DNA from: RI-92 sp037384645
GTDB taxonomy: Bacteria; Pseudomonadota; Gammaproteobacteria; UBA6429; Thiohalophilaceae
Direction of reading: 5' to 3'
Assembly (NCBI GenBank): GCA_037384645.1
Contig: JARRNT010000022.1
Location: forward strand, 1 to 29,163
Length of the DNA: 29,163 nt
Numbering within the stretch: position 1 is the stretch's first letter; each line of letters opens with the position of its first letter. Below the pieces are notes generated by a model. That model searched no databases, was not told the DNA's origin, and saw nothing but the letters and a program-made list of their open reading frames with translations. Positions 6,938 through 15,359 of the stretch are shown here, piece after piece. A program made the translations under genes and the position numbers.

Positions 6938-8853
6938 AGCTCGTGCATACCTCCCAGGTAGGCATCCTGAACACGCTGATCATTCTTGATTTGTTCAGGT
7001 GTGCCCTCGGCCAGCAGCCTGCCTTCCTGCAGCACGCTGATGTATTCCGCCAGCTCAAACATGGCATCCATATCGTGTTCCACCACGACCAGGGTACGCC
7101 CTGCCCGGATCTGTTTCAGTAGCTTGACCGTGTCGGACCTTTCTTTCGGGCTCATACCCGCCAGCGGTTCGTCCAGCAGTAACACGTTGGGGGCATTGGC
7201 CAGGGCCAGGCCAATCTCAAGCCGGCGCTTTTCACCATAGGCCAGTTCCGTTACCGGAATATCCGCCCGCTCCGCCAGATTAACCATGTCCAGCGTCGCC
7301 TCGATCTGGCCGTGTAGCCCGGGGACCTTATACATGGACTTGAGCATGTCAGGACGGAACTCGCCACGCAAACGGGCAAGTACGGGAATCGCCAGGTTCT
7401 GGGCCACGGTCAGCTTGGTAAATAACTGGTTTATCTGGTAGCTCTTGCTCATCCCGAGCTGGGACACGGCGGTTACCCCCAGGCCGGTGATATTGGCTCC
7501 GTGTAGAAAGACTTCGCCCTCCGTTGGCACAACCTCGCCGGCCAGCATCTTGAAGAAGGTACTTTTGCCCGCGCCGTTGGGGCCGATAATACCGCGCAGC
7601 TGGCCATCCGGAATGGACATACTGATGCCCTGGTTGGCGACCACGCCACCATAATGCTTGCTCAGGTTACGGCATTCCAGTGCGGCCGTGCCAGGCTCGG
7701 CATTCTTCGGCACGATCAGAAGGCTGTCCCGGTCCGGTACATCGCGGGTAAAGATATGATCGGGGACCTCATCCTCGCGCAAGTGCTCGTCCGGCACACC
7801 ATCGATAATATGGCGGCGTGCGACTTCCGCAGATAATTCTGCACCGTCGGGCTCCGTCTGGGGTCGCTGGTGCATGACCAGTTGCTTGAGTGCCCCCAGA
7901 ATGCCCTGGCGAAAGGCGGTAATCAACACCACGAAGACCAGGCCCAGGATTAACATCCAGGCACTGGCAATCACCGGGAATTCCTGCAGGTAATTTTGCA
8001 GACCCAGCCAGACCGCCGCACCGACCAGCGGACCGAACAGGGTGCCGGCACCACCGATAATGCTCTGCATCACCAGCTGACCGGAGGTGTGAAAGGCAAC
8101 GGCATCGGGCGGCATATATGACTGCAGCACACCCAGCAACCCGCCGGCGATCCCGCCATAGCCCGCCGCAATCACGAATGCTGCCAGCTTGTATTTCCTT
8201 ACCGAGTGGCCGGTTGCCAATGCCCGCGGCGAGTTATCGCGAAGCGCGGTTAACACCTGGCCGAAAGGCGAGAGCACCATCCGATGTGCAATGATGTAAC
8301 CAATGAAAAAATACATGGCAATATAACCGTACAGGCTCCAGCCGGACTGAATCTGGAAAGTCCAGCTACCCAGACCAATCTGCGGCATCGGCACGCCAGT
8401 CAGTCCGTTTTCGCCACCGGTCCATTGGGATAAGGGAGAAAGTTCGAGAAAATGGAACATCTCGGCGAACGCCAGGGTAATCATCGCAAAGTAAATGCCG
8501 CTGCGTCGCAAAGTAAAGAAGCCCACGACAATCCCGGCCAGCATGGCCGCGACCATACCGAGTATCAGGGCCAGGAAAACGCTGCTGAAACCGGCCTGCG
8601 TCAACAGATAGGCGGAGACAAAACCGCCTACGCCAAAAAAGGCCGCTTGGCCAAAAGATAACAGCCCCGTATAACCAAATAAAATATCAAAACCGAGACC
8701 GAACAGGCCCCAGATCAGGATACGACAGGCCATGTCGGAGGTGATACCGAACCAGGGTAATACGACGGGACACAGCAACAACACGACCAGTGTAATCAGT
8801 TCCGCTACCCAGGGCCGCCCGCCACTGTAGCGGGCAAGTTTATGCAGAATCAT
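6934..8853 (-). CDS. Fused LivM permease and LivG ATPase of a branched-chain-type ABC transporter
   Basis: 639 residues, the sum of two normally separate subunits. Residues 1-320 are a LivM-type permease: multiple hydrophobic helices, FGYTGLLSFGQAAFFGVGGF at about 59-78, the GGENGLTGVP loop at about 146-155 and SIIGGAGTLFGPLVGA near 264-279. A hydrophilic acidic linker of about 60 residues follows (330-390). Residues about 391-639 are a LivG-type ATPase with Walker A GPNGAGKST (424-432), signature LAYGEKRRLEIG (537-548), Walker B LLLDEP (558-563), GMSPKE and switch His593. Both halves are intact, so it is a true fusion and not a broken gene. It overlaps livH and livF by 4 bases each. Permease-ATPase fusions of this type occur in some proteobacteria. 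Confidence 0.93.
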   Translation of the reverse strand: MILHKLARYSGGRPWVAELITLVVLLLCPVVLPWFGITSDMACRILIWGLFGLGFDILFGYTGLLSFGQAAFFGVGGFVSAYLLTQAGFSSVFLALILGMVAAMLAGIVVGFFTLRRSGIYFAMITLAFAEMFHFLELSPLSQWTGGENGLTGVPMPQIGLGSWTFQIQSGWSLYGYIAMYFFIGYIIAHRMVLSPFGQVLTALRDNSPRALATGHSVRKYKLAAFVIAAGYGGIAGGLLGVLQSYMPPDAVAFHTSGQLVMQSIIGGAGTLFGPLVGAAVWLGLQNYLQEFPVIASAWMLILGLVFVVLITAFRQGILGALKQLVMHQRPQTEPDGAELSAEVARRHIIDGVPDEHLREDEVPDHIFTRDVPDRDSLLIVPKNAEPGTAALECRNLSKHYGGVVANQGISMSIPDGQLRGIIGPNGAGKSTFFKMLAGEVVPTEGEVFLHGANITGLGVTAVSQLGMSKSYQINQLFTKLTVAQNLAIPVLARLRGEFRPDMLKSMYKVPGLHGQIEATLDMVNLAERADIPVTELAYGEKRRLEIGLALANAPNVLLLDEPLAGMSPKERSDTVKLLKQIRAGRTLVVVEHDMDAMFELAEYISVLQEGRLLAEGTPEQIKNDQRVQDAYLGGMHEL

Positions 8854-9731
8854 TCGCGGCCCTCAACGCCAAACAGGCCCTGCGGACGAACCGCCAGCAG
8901 TATGGCCATAATTGCAAACAACATCACATGTGAATACGCCGAACTGAACATGGAAGTCAGGCTGATAATTTCGCCCGCAATGATACCGCCCACGATTGCC
9001 CCCGGAAACGAACCGACGCCACCGATAACAATGACCACGAAGGATGTCACCAGAAAGGCCTCCCCCATGTCCGGCGTCACCGCCAGGATTGGCGCATTCA
9101 CGATACCGGCAAAGCCCGCTGTCATGGCCCCGATACCAAACACCAGCAGGAACACTCGGTAAACGTTGATACCAAGCATGTTCACCATCAGACTGTCTTC
9201 GATACCGGCACGCACAATCATCCCGATACGGGTGCGATACAACACAATGTACAACAACGCCAGTACCACGGCGACGATGACCATGATTTGAATTCGATAG
9301 GTTGGATAAAACAGGAAACCCCAATGCACAATACCTTCACCCCATGAAGGGACAGGCACTGGCTTGGCGATGCCACCAAAAAACAGGCGAACTGCCTCAG
9401 TGATCACGATGCCGATTCCAAAAGTCACCAGGATCTGATCTTCAGGCGGGCGCTTATAGTAGTAACGGACAATCACGCGTTCCATGATCAGACCGACGAC
9501 CAGTGAACCCACCATACCACCGAGCATGGCCATCACAAACGATCCTGTCCACTGGAAAGCCATAAATCCGGCATAGGCGCCCACCATGAAGAGGGCGCCA
9601 TGCGCAAGATTTAGCACGCCCAGCGTGCCGTAAATAATGGTCAGGCCGGCGCTGATCAGGGACAGCAACAAACCGGTTGCCAAGCCATTGAACAGCTGCG
9701 ACAAAAACAACGGCAAACTGGGCATGCTCAT
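8850..9731 (-). CDS. livH: Branched-chain amino acid-type ABC transporter permease, LivH subunit
   Basis: Inner-membrane permease, 293 residues, usual for LivH. The N-terminus carries the family block LINGLATG-like FNGLATGLLLSL, then IYGTLGVLNLAHGALFMVGAY at about 33-53. The C-terminal half has GGVGSFPGAIVGGIIAGE (about 237-254), followed by SSAYSHVMLFAIMAILLAVRPQGLFG, the typical LivH end. About eight membrane helices can be seen. The start at 9731 has GGAGG about 7 bases upstream. The binding-protein gene ends 17 bases before it and the LivMG fusion starts inside its stop codon. It pairs with the permease half of the fusion to form the membrane channel. Confidence 0.94.
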   Translation of the reverse strand: MSMPSLPLFLSQLFNGLATGLLLSLISAGLTIIYGTLGVLNLAHGALFMVGAYAGFMAFQWTGSFVMAMLGGMVGSLVVGLIMERVIVRYYYKRPPEDQILVTFGIGIVITEAVRLFFGGIAKPVPVPSWGEGIVHWGFLFYPTYRIQIMVIVAVVLALLYIVLYRTRIGMIVRAGIEDSLMVNMLGINVYRVFLLVFGIGAMTAGFAGIVNAPILAVTPDMGEAFLVTSFVVIVIGGVGSFPGAIVGGIIAGEIISLTSMFSSAYSHVMLFAIMAILLAVRPQGLFGVEGRE

Positions 9732-9748
9732 TACCTAGCCTCCATCGA

Positions 9749-11107
9749 TCAGGTGTAAGGACCAAGCTTACAGCTGAACTCCTTCAGCGGCGGCATAACA
9801 TCTTTACCCGGTACCGCCTCGACGATGTCGTAGAAGTCGTCCTTGCTGTGCATGGCACTGGGCTTCTTGCCGCGGATCACGTACACCGGACGTACCAGCT
9901 GGTGATCACCGGCGCGCCAGTGAACCGGACCGATATCGGTTTCGATTGTGTTGCCCTTCTCATACTGTTTGACCACGGTCGGCGGATGGAAGGTATGCGC
10001 ATCCTCAACCTCGCGTGCCCACAGCATGGTTTGCAGGAAGGCGATGTGTGCCGACCAGCCAGGCTTGCGCCCGTTGCGCTTCTGGAAGTCGTCCACGAAC
10101 TCCTTGGCCATTTTATTCTGGTTGGCCAGGGTCCACCAGAATTCGGTCGTACCATAAACGCCCTGTAACAGGTCTGCACCGACTTCATCAGCAAAGAACG
10201 GCGCCATGTACGGCATGACCAGGGTCATCTTGTCGAGCAGGCCGAATTGCTTGGCCTGCTTGGTGGAAATCACCGCATCACGACCAAAGCAGATATTGAC
10301 CAGGACGTCCGCACCACTGTTGGCGATGTTCAGCAGATAGGTACTGAAGTCAGACGTACCCAGCGGCGGCAGCTGGTTATTCACGGTTTTCCAGCCCTGT
10401 GCCTCGGTGAATTCCTTCATCGAGTTATACACAGAGTGACCGTAGGTGTAGTCCGGTGTCAGGTAGGCCACCTTTTTACCCGGACCAATCGCCTTCTTGA
10501 TGACCGGAGCCAGTGCTTTTGCCGCGGTGTAGGCATAGTGACAGGCACGGAAGCTGTAACGCTGACAGTCTTTACCAGTGGTGGCGTTGGAACCCGTGAT
10601 CGCAGGCAAATAAATGGTACGTTCACGATCGCAAAGTTTACCAGCGGCAATCGCCACGGCGGAACTCACGCTACCTGTAATCATCATGGCCTTGTTGTCG
10701 CTGATGAACTTGGAAATTTCCTGCACTGCCGTATTCGGCTTGGTTGCGTTATCCGCAACACCATGAATAATCTTTTTACCTAATACACCTTTGCGCGAAT
10801 GCGGCGAATAGGCGCGGGCCAGCGAAGTCCCCTTGTTGAGGTGATCAATGGCCAGCAGGTATCCCTTGATTTCGTCCTCACCCTGGGCTGAATACGGACC
10901 GGTCCGGGGCACACAAATGCCCATGAACACGTCGCTACCCTTGATGCCAGCAGGATAATTGCCAATGGCAGGATAGTCTTTCGCCAGTGCTAGCTTGCTC
11001 AGGCCACCGGATAGCATCAGACCACCGGCAACGCCAGCACTGAGTTTCAGAAAGTCGCGGCGATCGATGCCACCTTTTTTATCATCTTCATTATTATCAT
11101 TACTCAT
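9749..11107 (-). CDS. Tat-exported periplasmic substrate-binding protein of the Liv-type transporter
   Basis: 452 residues, type I periplasmic binding fold (Peripla_BP_6, LivK/UrtA-like). The N-terminus is an acidic-basic stretch followed by the twin-arginine motif RRDFLK at 16-21 and a Gly/Leu/Ala hydrophobic core to about residue 42 (ALAKDYPAIG), so export as a folded protein is expected. Typical landmarks are VFMGICVPRTGPYSAQGED at about 60-78, ITGSVSSAVAIAAG, AYLTPDYTYGHSVYNS and TSDFSTYLLNI. Binding proteins of this family usually use Sec, so Tat export may reflect an early cofactor or dense folding. The ATG has a strong ribosome site (GAGGAGG, spacing about 7). First gene of the operon running to mmsA. 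Ligand not deducible: a branched-chain amino acid, amide or short acid are all possible. Confidence 0.9.
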   Translation of the reverse strand: MSNDNNEDDKKGGIDRRDFLKLSAGVAGGLMLSGGLSKLALAKDYPAIGNYPAGIKGSDVFMGICVPRTGPYSAQGEDEIKGYLLAIDHLNKGTSLARAYSPHSRKGVLGKKIIHGVADNATKPNTAVQEISKFISDNKAMMITGSVSSAVAIAAGKLCDRERTIYLPAITGSNATTGKDCQRYSFRACHYAYTAAKALAPVIKKAIGPGKKVAYLTPDYTYGHSVYNSMKEFTEAQGWKTVNNQLPPLGTSDFSTYLLNIANSGADVLVNICFGRDAVISTKQAKQFGLLDKMTLVMPYMAPFFADEVGADLLQGVYGTTEFWWTLANQNKMAKEFVDDFQKRNGRKPGWSAHIAFLQTMLWAREVEDAHTFHPPTVVKQYEKGNTIETDIGPVHWRAGDHQLVRPVYVIRGKKPSAMHSKDDFYDIVEAVPGKDVMPPLKEFSCKLGPYT

Positions 11108-11605
11108 GTACTGCCTCCTCGTTCTCGTGGTTGGGTATGGATGGAACTCTACATATATTAGTATTCCCTCATATCTGCCTGGCGCATGGTATTAAACCGA
11201 TCACCACCCAGATACCATTGCATAAACTTTTTGCAATGCCCCGTCTGCCTTTCTTGTCAGTTAGTTAGACCAGTATTTTCTGGTTTTGTCGATTACGCTG
11301 GTAATTTGTCGCCTGTTGTTCTGTCCTGCTTGAAATCAGAATTGTTATCGACAACTCAGGCAAATAATCGCTATTCGCATACAGAGTGTAGCGTCACTTT
11401 GCACGGATCGTCAGCCTGTTCTTGTGCGGTTATTTCATATTATGAAAAATCAGACACCTTGTCTGCCTGCCAATCAGTAACCTTACAAAAATTACCAGGG
11501 GCAGAAGAATAAACAGCATTGCAAAGAAAATCCAGCTCATTTGTCAAAATGTTTCAGGCGACAAGACAACACCGTTGCACACGATATTTTACTATCACCC
11601 GATGT
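11108..11605. other. Intergenic region upstream of the Liv-type operon
   Basis: About 500 bases with no supported gene; frames on both strands translate to Ser/Cys-rich sequence with no motif. The promoter of the transport operon should lie in the 11110-11260 part. The only clear structure is the inverted repeat at 11216-11238. The rest, up to the end of the HAD gene, is featureless to me. Confidence 0.5.
11216..11238. promoter_or_regulatory. Inverted repeat CATTGCA-N9-TGCAATG, possible operator of the transport operon
   Basis: Seven-base perfect arms (11216-11222 and 11232-11238) separated by 9 bases, about 110-130 bases upstream of the binding-protein start codon. The spacing gives about one and a half helical turns between arm centres, as for many dimeric regulators. 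No regulator gene lies next to it, so the partner is unknown. It could also be chance. Confidence 0.3.
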
Positions 11606-12316
11606 TCAATGACTGGCAGACTCGGGTAATAAATCGGGCAAGCTGTCCAGTTCAGTCAGCTGAGCCACGGGTGTACCCGGCAAACGTTCCCTTGGCTGTG
11701 AGAATCGATTAATCCAGACAACCCGAAAACCAAAACTGGCCGCACCCGCAACATCCCAGGCATTCGACGACATAAACAGGATTTGCTCACGCGCCACTTC
11801 CAGATGCTCGACTGCCAGTTGATAGACCCGCCTGTCTGGTTTGTAAATGCCCACGGCTTCCACCGACAAAACAGACTCGAAAGACGCCGCCAGGCCGGCA
11901 TTATTCACGGCTGCCTCGAGCATCGCCGGTGTCCCATTAGACAGAATGGCGAGACGATAACCACGCTGATTCAGCGTCTGCAAGGTCGCTGGTACCTCCG
12001 GGTAGGCAGATAACTGTAAATAAGCTTGCATCAGACTGTCCTCCAGGTCCGACGCCTCGGCACCCTTATCGAGGCCATGACGTTCCAGTGCAAATGCCAG
12101 CGCCTCCTGCGTGACCTGCCAGAAATCTGCATGGCGCCCCATGAGGCTGCGTAACCAGGTATATTCCAGCTGCTTGCTACGCCAGCTTGCGGACACAGAG
12201 TCAGCATGCTCACCCAGTCGCGGGCGCTGGACCGTTACTGCTGAATTGACATCAAACAGGGTGCCATATGCATCAAATACGCAGGCCCGGATACCGCGCA
12301 AGTCTGACTCTGCCAT
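11606..12316 (-). CDS. HAD-family hydrolase, type II 2-haloacid dehalogenase-like
   Basis: Cytoplasmic HAD enzyme, 236 residues, close to L-2-haloacid dehalogenases (about 220-240). These hydrolyse 2-haloacids to 2-hydroxyacids through an Asp ester. Motif 1 is CVFDAYGTLFDV with nucleophile Asp15. Motif 2 is LAILSNGTPAML. The Lys of motif 3 is in IYKPDRRVYQLA. Motif 4 is FMSSNAWDVAGAASFGF, whose SSNAWD context is specific for the dehalogenase subgroup, as is VWINRF. I set the start at the second ATG (12316) because GGAGG is 5 bases upstream of it but only 2 from the first. It follows the MerB-like gene by 117 bases and may have its own promoter. Many members of the group are annotated as dehalogenases without proof of substrate. 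Confidence 0.88.
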   Translation of the reverse strand: MAESDLRGIRACVFDAYGTLFDVNSAVTVQRPRLGEHADSVSASWRSKQLEYTWLRSLMGRHADFWQVTQEALAFALERHGLDKGAEASDLEDSLMQAYLQLSAYPEVPATLQTLNQRGYRLAILSNGTPAMLEAAVNNAGLAASFESVLSVEAVGIYKPDRRVYQLAVEHLEVAREQILFMSSNAWDVAGAASFGFRVVWINRFSQPRERLPGTPVAQLTELDSLPDLLPESASH

Positions 12317-12433
12317 CATATCCTCCAACAATTGCGATGATTCACTTTTTCATCATATTACGATGTGGATGGCAAGCACATAGCCAACTACAGTCAATGT
12401 AGTCGGTCATTGCTTATACTTTACTGATCATGA

Positions 12434-13084
12434 TCACGCTTGCAGCAATGGCAGAAAAAAGGCCTCACCGAATCGTACCGCATCGGGTAAGCTAAACAAA
12501 GTAACCTCCGGTTCGTCCCCCGCCTGCCAGGCAAGGGCTGTATCATAGTCTTGTAAAAAGACCATCTGCATGCACATGCTGTGCGCTGCAACCGGACCTG
12601 GCATTTGCCAGCGTATACCAACGATGGCATCCATATCCGATTCCTGCTCGATAATGTTTTCAGATTGCATCCGGATCCGAATCGGAGTGTGACTAACATG
12701 GCAGGTGGAATCAATACGGACATCAGCCTGAAATAGCGGCGCCACAGAAACGGCATCCAGGGCACACATGGCATACAGGTGTTGACCATTCATACTTATC
12801 CGGTGGGGAGTGGACTCAATGGTCAATGGATAGGCACCCACGGGTAAGCCGGTTTGCGGATCGAGGACGATCAGGTCATTGGCACCCAGTTCCTGCAGGC
12901 AGGCAAAAACATCCCGGCTGCCACAAATCTGCTGCAATTCATCCCTGCCTGCTGACTTCCCTGTCGTAGCCAGGGACCACAATATGCTGCGGTGCATGGT
13001 CTGCAGCTCAGGCGCTAAACGCTGCTGACGCGGTTTAAGTGGCAATTGTCCAGTTAAACGGGCAAGCGCATCCTCCAGCTTCAT
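12434..13084 (-). CDS. MerB-like organomercurial (alkylmercury) lyase
   Basis: 216 residues (plasmid MerB is 212). MerB cleaves the carbon-mercury bond of organomercurials by protonolysis, using two Cys and one Asp. Here the core YAMCALD places Cys107 and Asp110, matching Cys96 and Asp99 of MerB (YAWCALD). The second structural Cys is Cys128 (DSTCHV, 21 residues after the first, as in MerB). HSMCMQMVF gives Cys171, 64 residues after the first (63 in MerB), for Cys159. The N-terminal winged-helix part (about 25-85) and the end PDAVRFGEAFFLPLL also fit. I chose the ATG at 13084, with GGAG 5 bases upstream, over the GTG at 13108. It starts 33 bases after an outer-membrane barrel gene, probably in one transcript. 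No merR, merT, merP or merA is in the window. Real activity, or a different protonolysis substrate, is open. Confidence 0.85.
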   Translation of the reverse strand: MKLEDALARLTGQLPLKPRQQRLAPELQTMHRSILWSLATTGKSAGRDELQQICGSRDVFACLQELGANDLIVLDPQTGLPVGAYPLTIESTPHRISMNGQHLYAMCALDAVSVAPLFQADVRIDSTCHVSHTPIRIRMQSENIIEQESDMDAIVGIRWQMPGPVAAHSMCMQMVFLQDYDTALAWQAGDEPEVTLFSLPDAVRFGEAFFLPLLQA

Positions 13085-13117
13085 GTCGACTCCGTTAAGG
13101 CTATACACGCATCAAGT

Positions 13118-13804
13118 TTAAAATCGATAAAACCAGCCAACAAGCAGTAAATCACCGCCAAGATTAGCGTCGCTGATATTAAACGCGCTAAAATTACCCT
13201 TGAGTTCAAAGTGACGCAAATCCAGACTCAGGCCCCAACGGCCAAAACCATAGGCCACACCCAGTCCATAGTAAGGTGCTATATCGGTATCGGTATCTTC
13301 ATAAATGCCGGGAAATCCGATCAGAGTTCCGCTCACGACCATCCGGGTCTTGAAGTAACCTAAGCCGGCGGAAACATAGCCACGCAGCGGTCCACTGGCC
13401 GGATAAAACGCACGGGCACCAAATAATAATGCGCTCGTCTCCACCCGTGTATCGTTATCGATCGTCCCCCACAGGGGTGAGCCAATCGGCGTATCATAAT
13501 CCCGGTTGGCAAACATCAGTTCCATGTCCAGCCCAAGATAAGGTACTTGCGCAAATTCGCCGCTCACTCCCACGCCCAGACCATACTTGTTACGAATGCC
13601 AACGAATTGGGGTTCATAAGCGGCATCAAAACGTCCAGCGTATACATTCACGGACCAGCCACTGGTTTTGAATATTCCCGCCGCCGGGGCCGATGCACTC
13701 ACCGCCGAGGGTTGCGATATAGCAGATGAACTATCTTTGTCCTGCGCATACACATTCATCCCGGTGTATAGCAGAAATAGTACAAAACAGATTTGCCTCA
13801 CCAT
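13118..13804 (-). CDS. Outer-membrane beta-barrel protein of about eight strands
   Basis: 228 residues with a signal peptide (MVRQICFVLFLLYTGMNVYA, cleavage near residue 20) and a Ser/Ala-rich stretch before the barrel. From about residue 50 onward, alternating strands ending in aromatic residues can be traced (WSVNVYAGRF, YGLGVGVSGEF, LGLDMELMFA, ALLFGARAFY, GYVSAGLGYF, PYYGLGVAYGF, GLSLDLRHFEL, LLLVGWFYRF). The last residue is Phe, as the BAM pathway prefers. That is eight strands, an OmpW/OmpA-like small barrel. The start has a strong GGAGG site. It precedes the MerB-like gene by 33 bases. A link to metal or small-molecule traffic is only suggested by that neighbour. An FNR/CRP-like palindrome lies about 72-85 bases upstream. 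Confidence 0.8.
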   Translation of the reverse strand: MVRQICFVLFLLYTGMNVYAQDKDSSSAISQPSAVSASAPAAGIFKTSGWSVNVYAGRFDAAYEPQFVGIRNKYGLGVGVSGEFAQVPYLGLDMELMFANRDYDTPIGSPLWGTIDNDTRVETSALLFGARAFYPASGPLRGYVSAGLGYFKTRMVVSGTLIGFPGIYEDTDTDIAPYYGLGVAYGFGRWGLSLDLRHFELKGNFSAFNISDANLGGDLLLVGWFYRF

Positions 13805-13875
13805 GCCATACCTCCTCCAAGAAATGCAATTTCCGTAAAATATCAGAGAGAATTGCAGTGTAGTGAGGTCGTTGT

Positions 13876-13889
13876 TTGACGCACGTCAA
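13876..13889. promoter_or_regulatory. FNR/CRP-superfamily-like palindrome TTGAC-N4-GTCAA
   Basis: A 14-base site with arms TTGACG and CGTCAA around a CA centre. It keeps the TTGA-N6-TCAA core of FNR/ANR/DNR boxes, although the usual inner bases are T and A instead of C and G. It lies in the divergent region between the barrel-MerB pair (minus) and the methyltransferase (plus), about 72 and 100 bases from the two start codons, so it could act on either. No regulator gene is nearby. Confidence 0.4.
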
Positions 13890-13988
13890 TAGTCAGCCAA
13901 CTAATGTAAACGATAGTTAACATGTATGACTCTATATAATATATATAAAAGGAAGTGTGATTCATCATAGCTGCGGGAGACTCGCGAA

Positions 13989-15101
13989 ATGAAACTGCAG
14001 AAAAACTCTCTGCCCGTCCGCCTGTTCAGCCTTGCCGCAACATTAATCACCCGATTCCAGGCCTTCACAAACCGGATGACACCAGCCCCGTTTCGCCTGA
14101 TACAGGCAGGTTCGGCATTCTGGTTATCGAGGGTATTGTACGTGGCGACTCGCCTGGATATTGCCGGAATTCTTGCGAACGAGACACTGTCTGTTTCAGA
14201 CATCGCCACCAAGGTCTCGGCGCAGCCGGATGCCATCAATCGAATGCTGCGTTTTCTCGCCAGCCGGGGTATTTTTTCACAGGTCAGGCCAGGTTACTTT
14301 AGCAACAACAAAATCTCGGCTTATCTGCGTGAAGACAATCCACACAATGTCCGCAGCATGATCCTGATGCATAACTCCCGGGAAATGAGCCAGCCCTGGT
14401 ATGAACAGCTTGAAGCGGCTATTCGGACTGGCGGCGTACCCTTCAGGCTGGCACACCAGGAAGAACTGTATTGTTATACTTCGACGCATAATGAATTCGG
14501 CGCACTCTTTAACTCTGCCATGGAAACTGTTGAAGCATTGAGTGGAGACAGTTTTGCCGTCGATTTTAACTGGGGAAACTTCGCACGCCTGTTTGACCTG
14601 GGTGGTGGCGTAGGGAGTAAAGCGGTAACGATTCTTCGCCATTACCCGCAACTGCAGGCCGAGGTGATTGACTCGGTGTCAGTCATTCAAAATGCCCGGG
14701 AATACTGGCAGCACAGACTGGATAACGGCTTACTGCAACGTTTGACATTTTCCAGCGGCGATATACTGAAAGCGGTACCACCGGCGAACGATGACAGGGA
14801 CATCTATTTTCTCTGCGGGGTATTACACGGACTGGATGATACAGACTGCATCCAGGTGCTGACCAATATTGCACTAGCCAGTGGCAGTAGTGGTGCCTGC
14901 ATCGCCGTGATGGAAATGGTCATGGACACGCAACAACCCGATATGCTCAGCACAGCAGCAGATATGCAGATGTTCATGGGCACGCGTGGCCGGGAACGTT
15001 CACTTGACGAATGGCATTCCCTGTTTAATCAGAGTGGTATACAACTCGCGGAGGTGGTCCGCTTGCGTAACCTCGGTTGCATTCTGGTTGCCCGGAGCTG
15101 A
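13989..15101 (+). CDS. SAM-dependent O-methyltransferase-like protein (Methyltransf_2 type)
   Basis: 370 residues. Residues about 35-120 form a winged-helix dimerisation domain (FWLSRVLYVATRLDIAGIL, then SDIATKVSAQPDAINRMLRFLASRGIF), characteristic of caffeate/hydroxyneurosporene/acetylserotonin-type O-methyltransferases. The SAM site is LFDLGGGVGSKA (about 201-212). The catalytic-base region GVLHGLDDTDC keeps His280 and the DD of the family VLHDWDD motif. MEMVMD near 310 matches the usual motif before the substrate loop. Enzymes of this group methylate small hydroxyl substrates, and substrate here is unknown. It is divergent from the barrel/MerB-like pair and shares their 184-base intergenic region. 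The N-terminal 30 residues, with a basic amphipathic character, are longer than usual. The start ATG is preceded by a weak GGGAGA. Confidence 0.83.
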   Translation: MKLQKNSLPVRLFSLAATLITRFQAFTNRMTPAPFRLIQAGSAFWLSRVLYVATRLDIAGILANETLSVSDIATKVSAQPDAINRMLRFLASRGIFSQVRPGYFSNNKISAYLREDNPHNVRSMILMHNSREMSQPWYEQLEAAIRTGGVPFRLAHQEELYCYTSTHNEFGALFNSAMETVEALSGDSFAVDFNWGNFARLFDLGGGVGSKAVTILRHYPQLQAEVIDSVSVIQNAREYWQHRLDNGLLQRLTFSSGDILKAVPPANDDRDIYFLCGVLHGLDDTDCIQVLTNIALASGSSGACIAVMEMVMDTQQPDMLSTAADMQMFMGTRGRERSLDEWHSLFNQSGIQLAEVVRLRNLGCILVARS

Positions 15102-15359
15102 ACCGCCATCCGGTATGGAGTCGTGCCTTTGCTCATCTAGTTTCCCATTCCTGGAGCCTGAAATCCGCCAGTTGGTCAGCGGTGGCTAAACAGATAGCCT
15201 TGTCCCATCGTACAGCCTTCACTCTGAAGAAAATCCAGATAACATGGTAAAACACTCATGTATCATGTCCAGGCCGGGTCATTTTGGGAAGCGGGTTTCA
15301 CGCCGCGGAATGAAGAATGAGTTAAAAACCAGTCACCAGACAGTGCAGCATTGGCGTAA

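Noticed and set aside
11186..11512. 108-codon open frame upstream of the transport operon
   Set aside because: Ser/Cys-rich text with no motif, no ribosome site and no signal; it lies across the expected promoter region.
12425..12436. TGATCATGATCA palindrome at the end of the MerB-like gene
   Set aside because: Simple combination of two TGATCA units across the stop codon; no flanking support for an operator or terminator.
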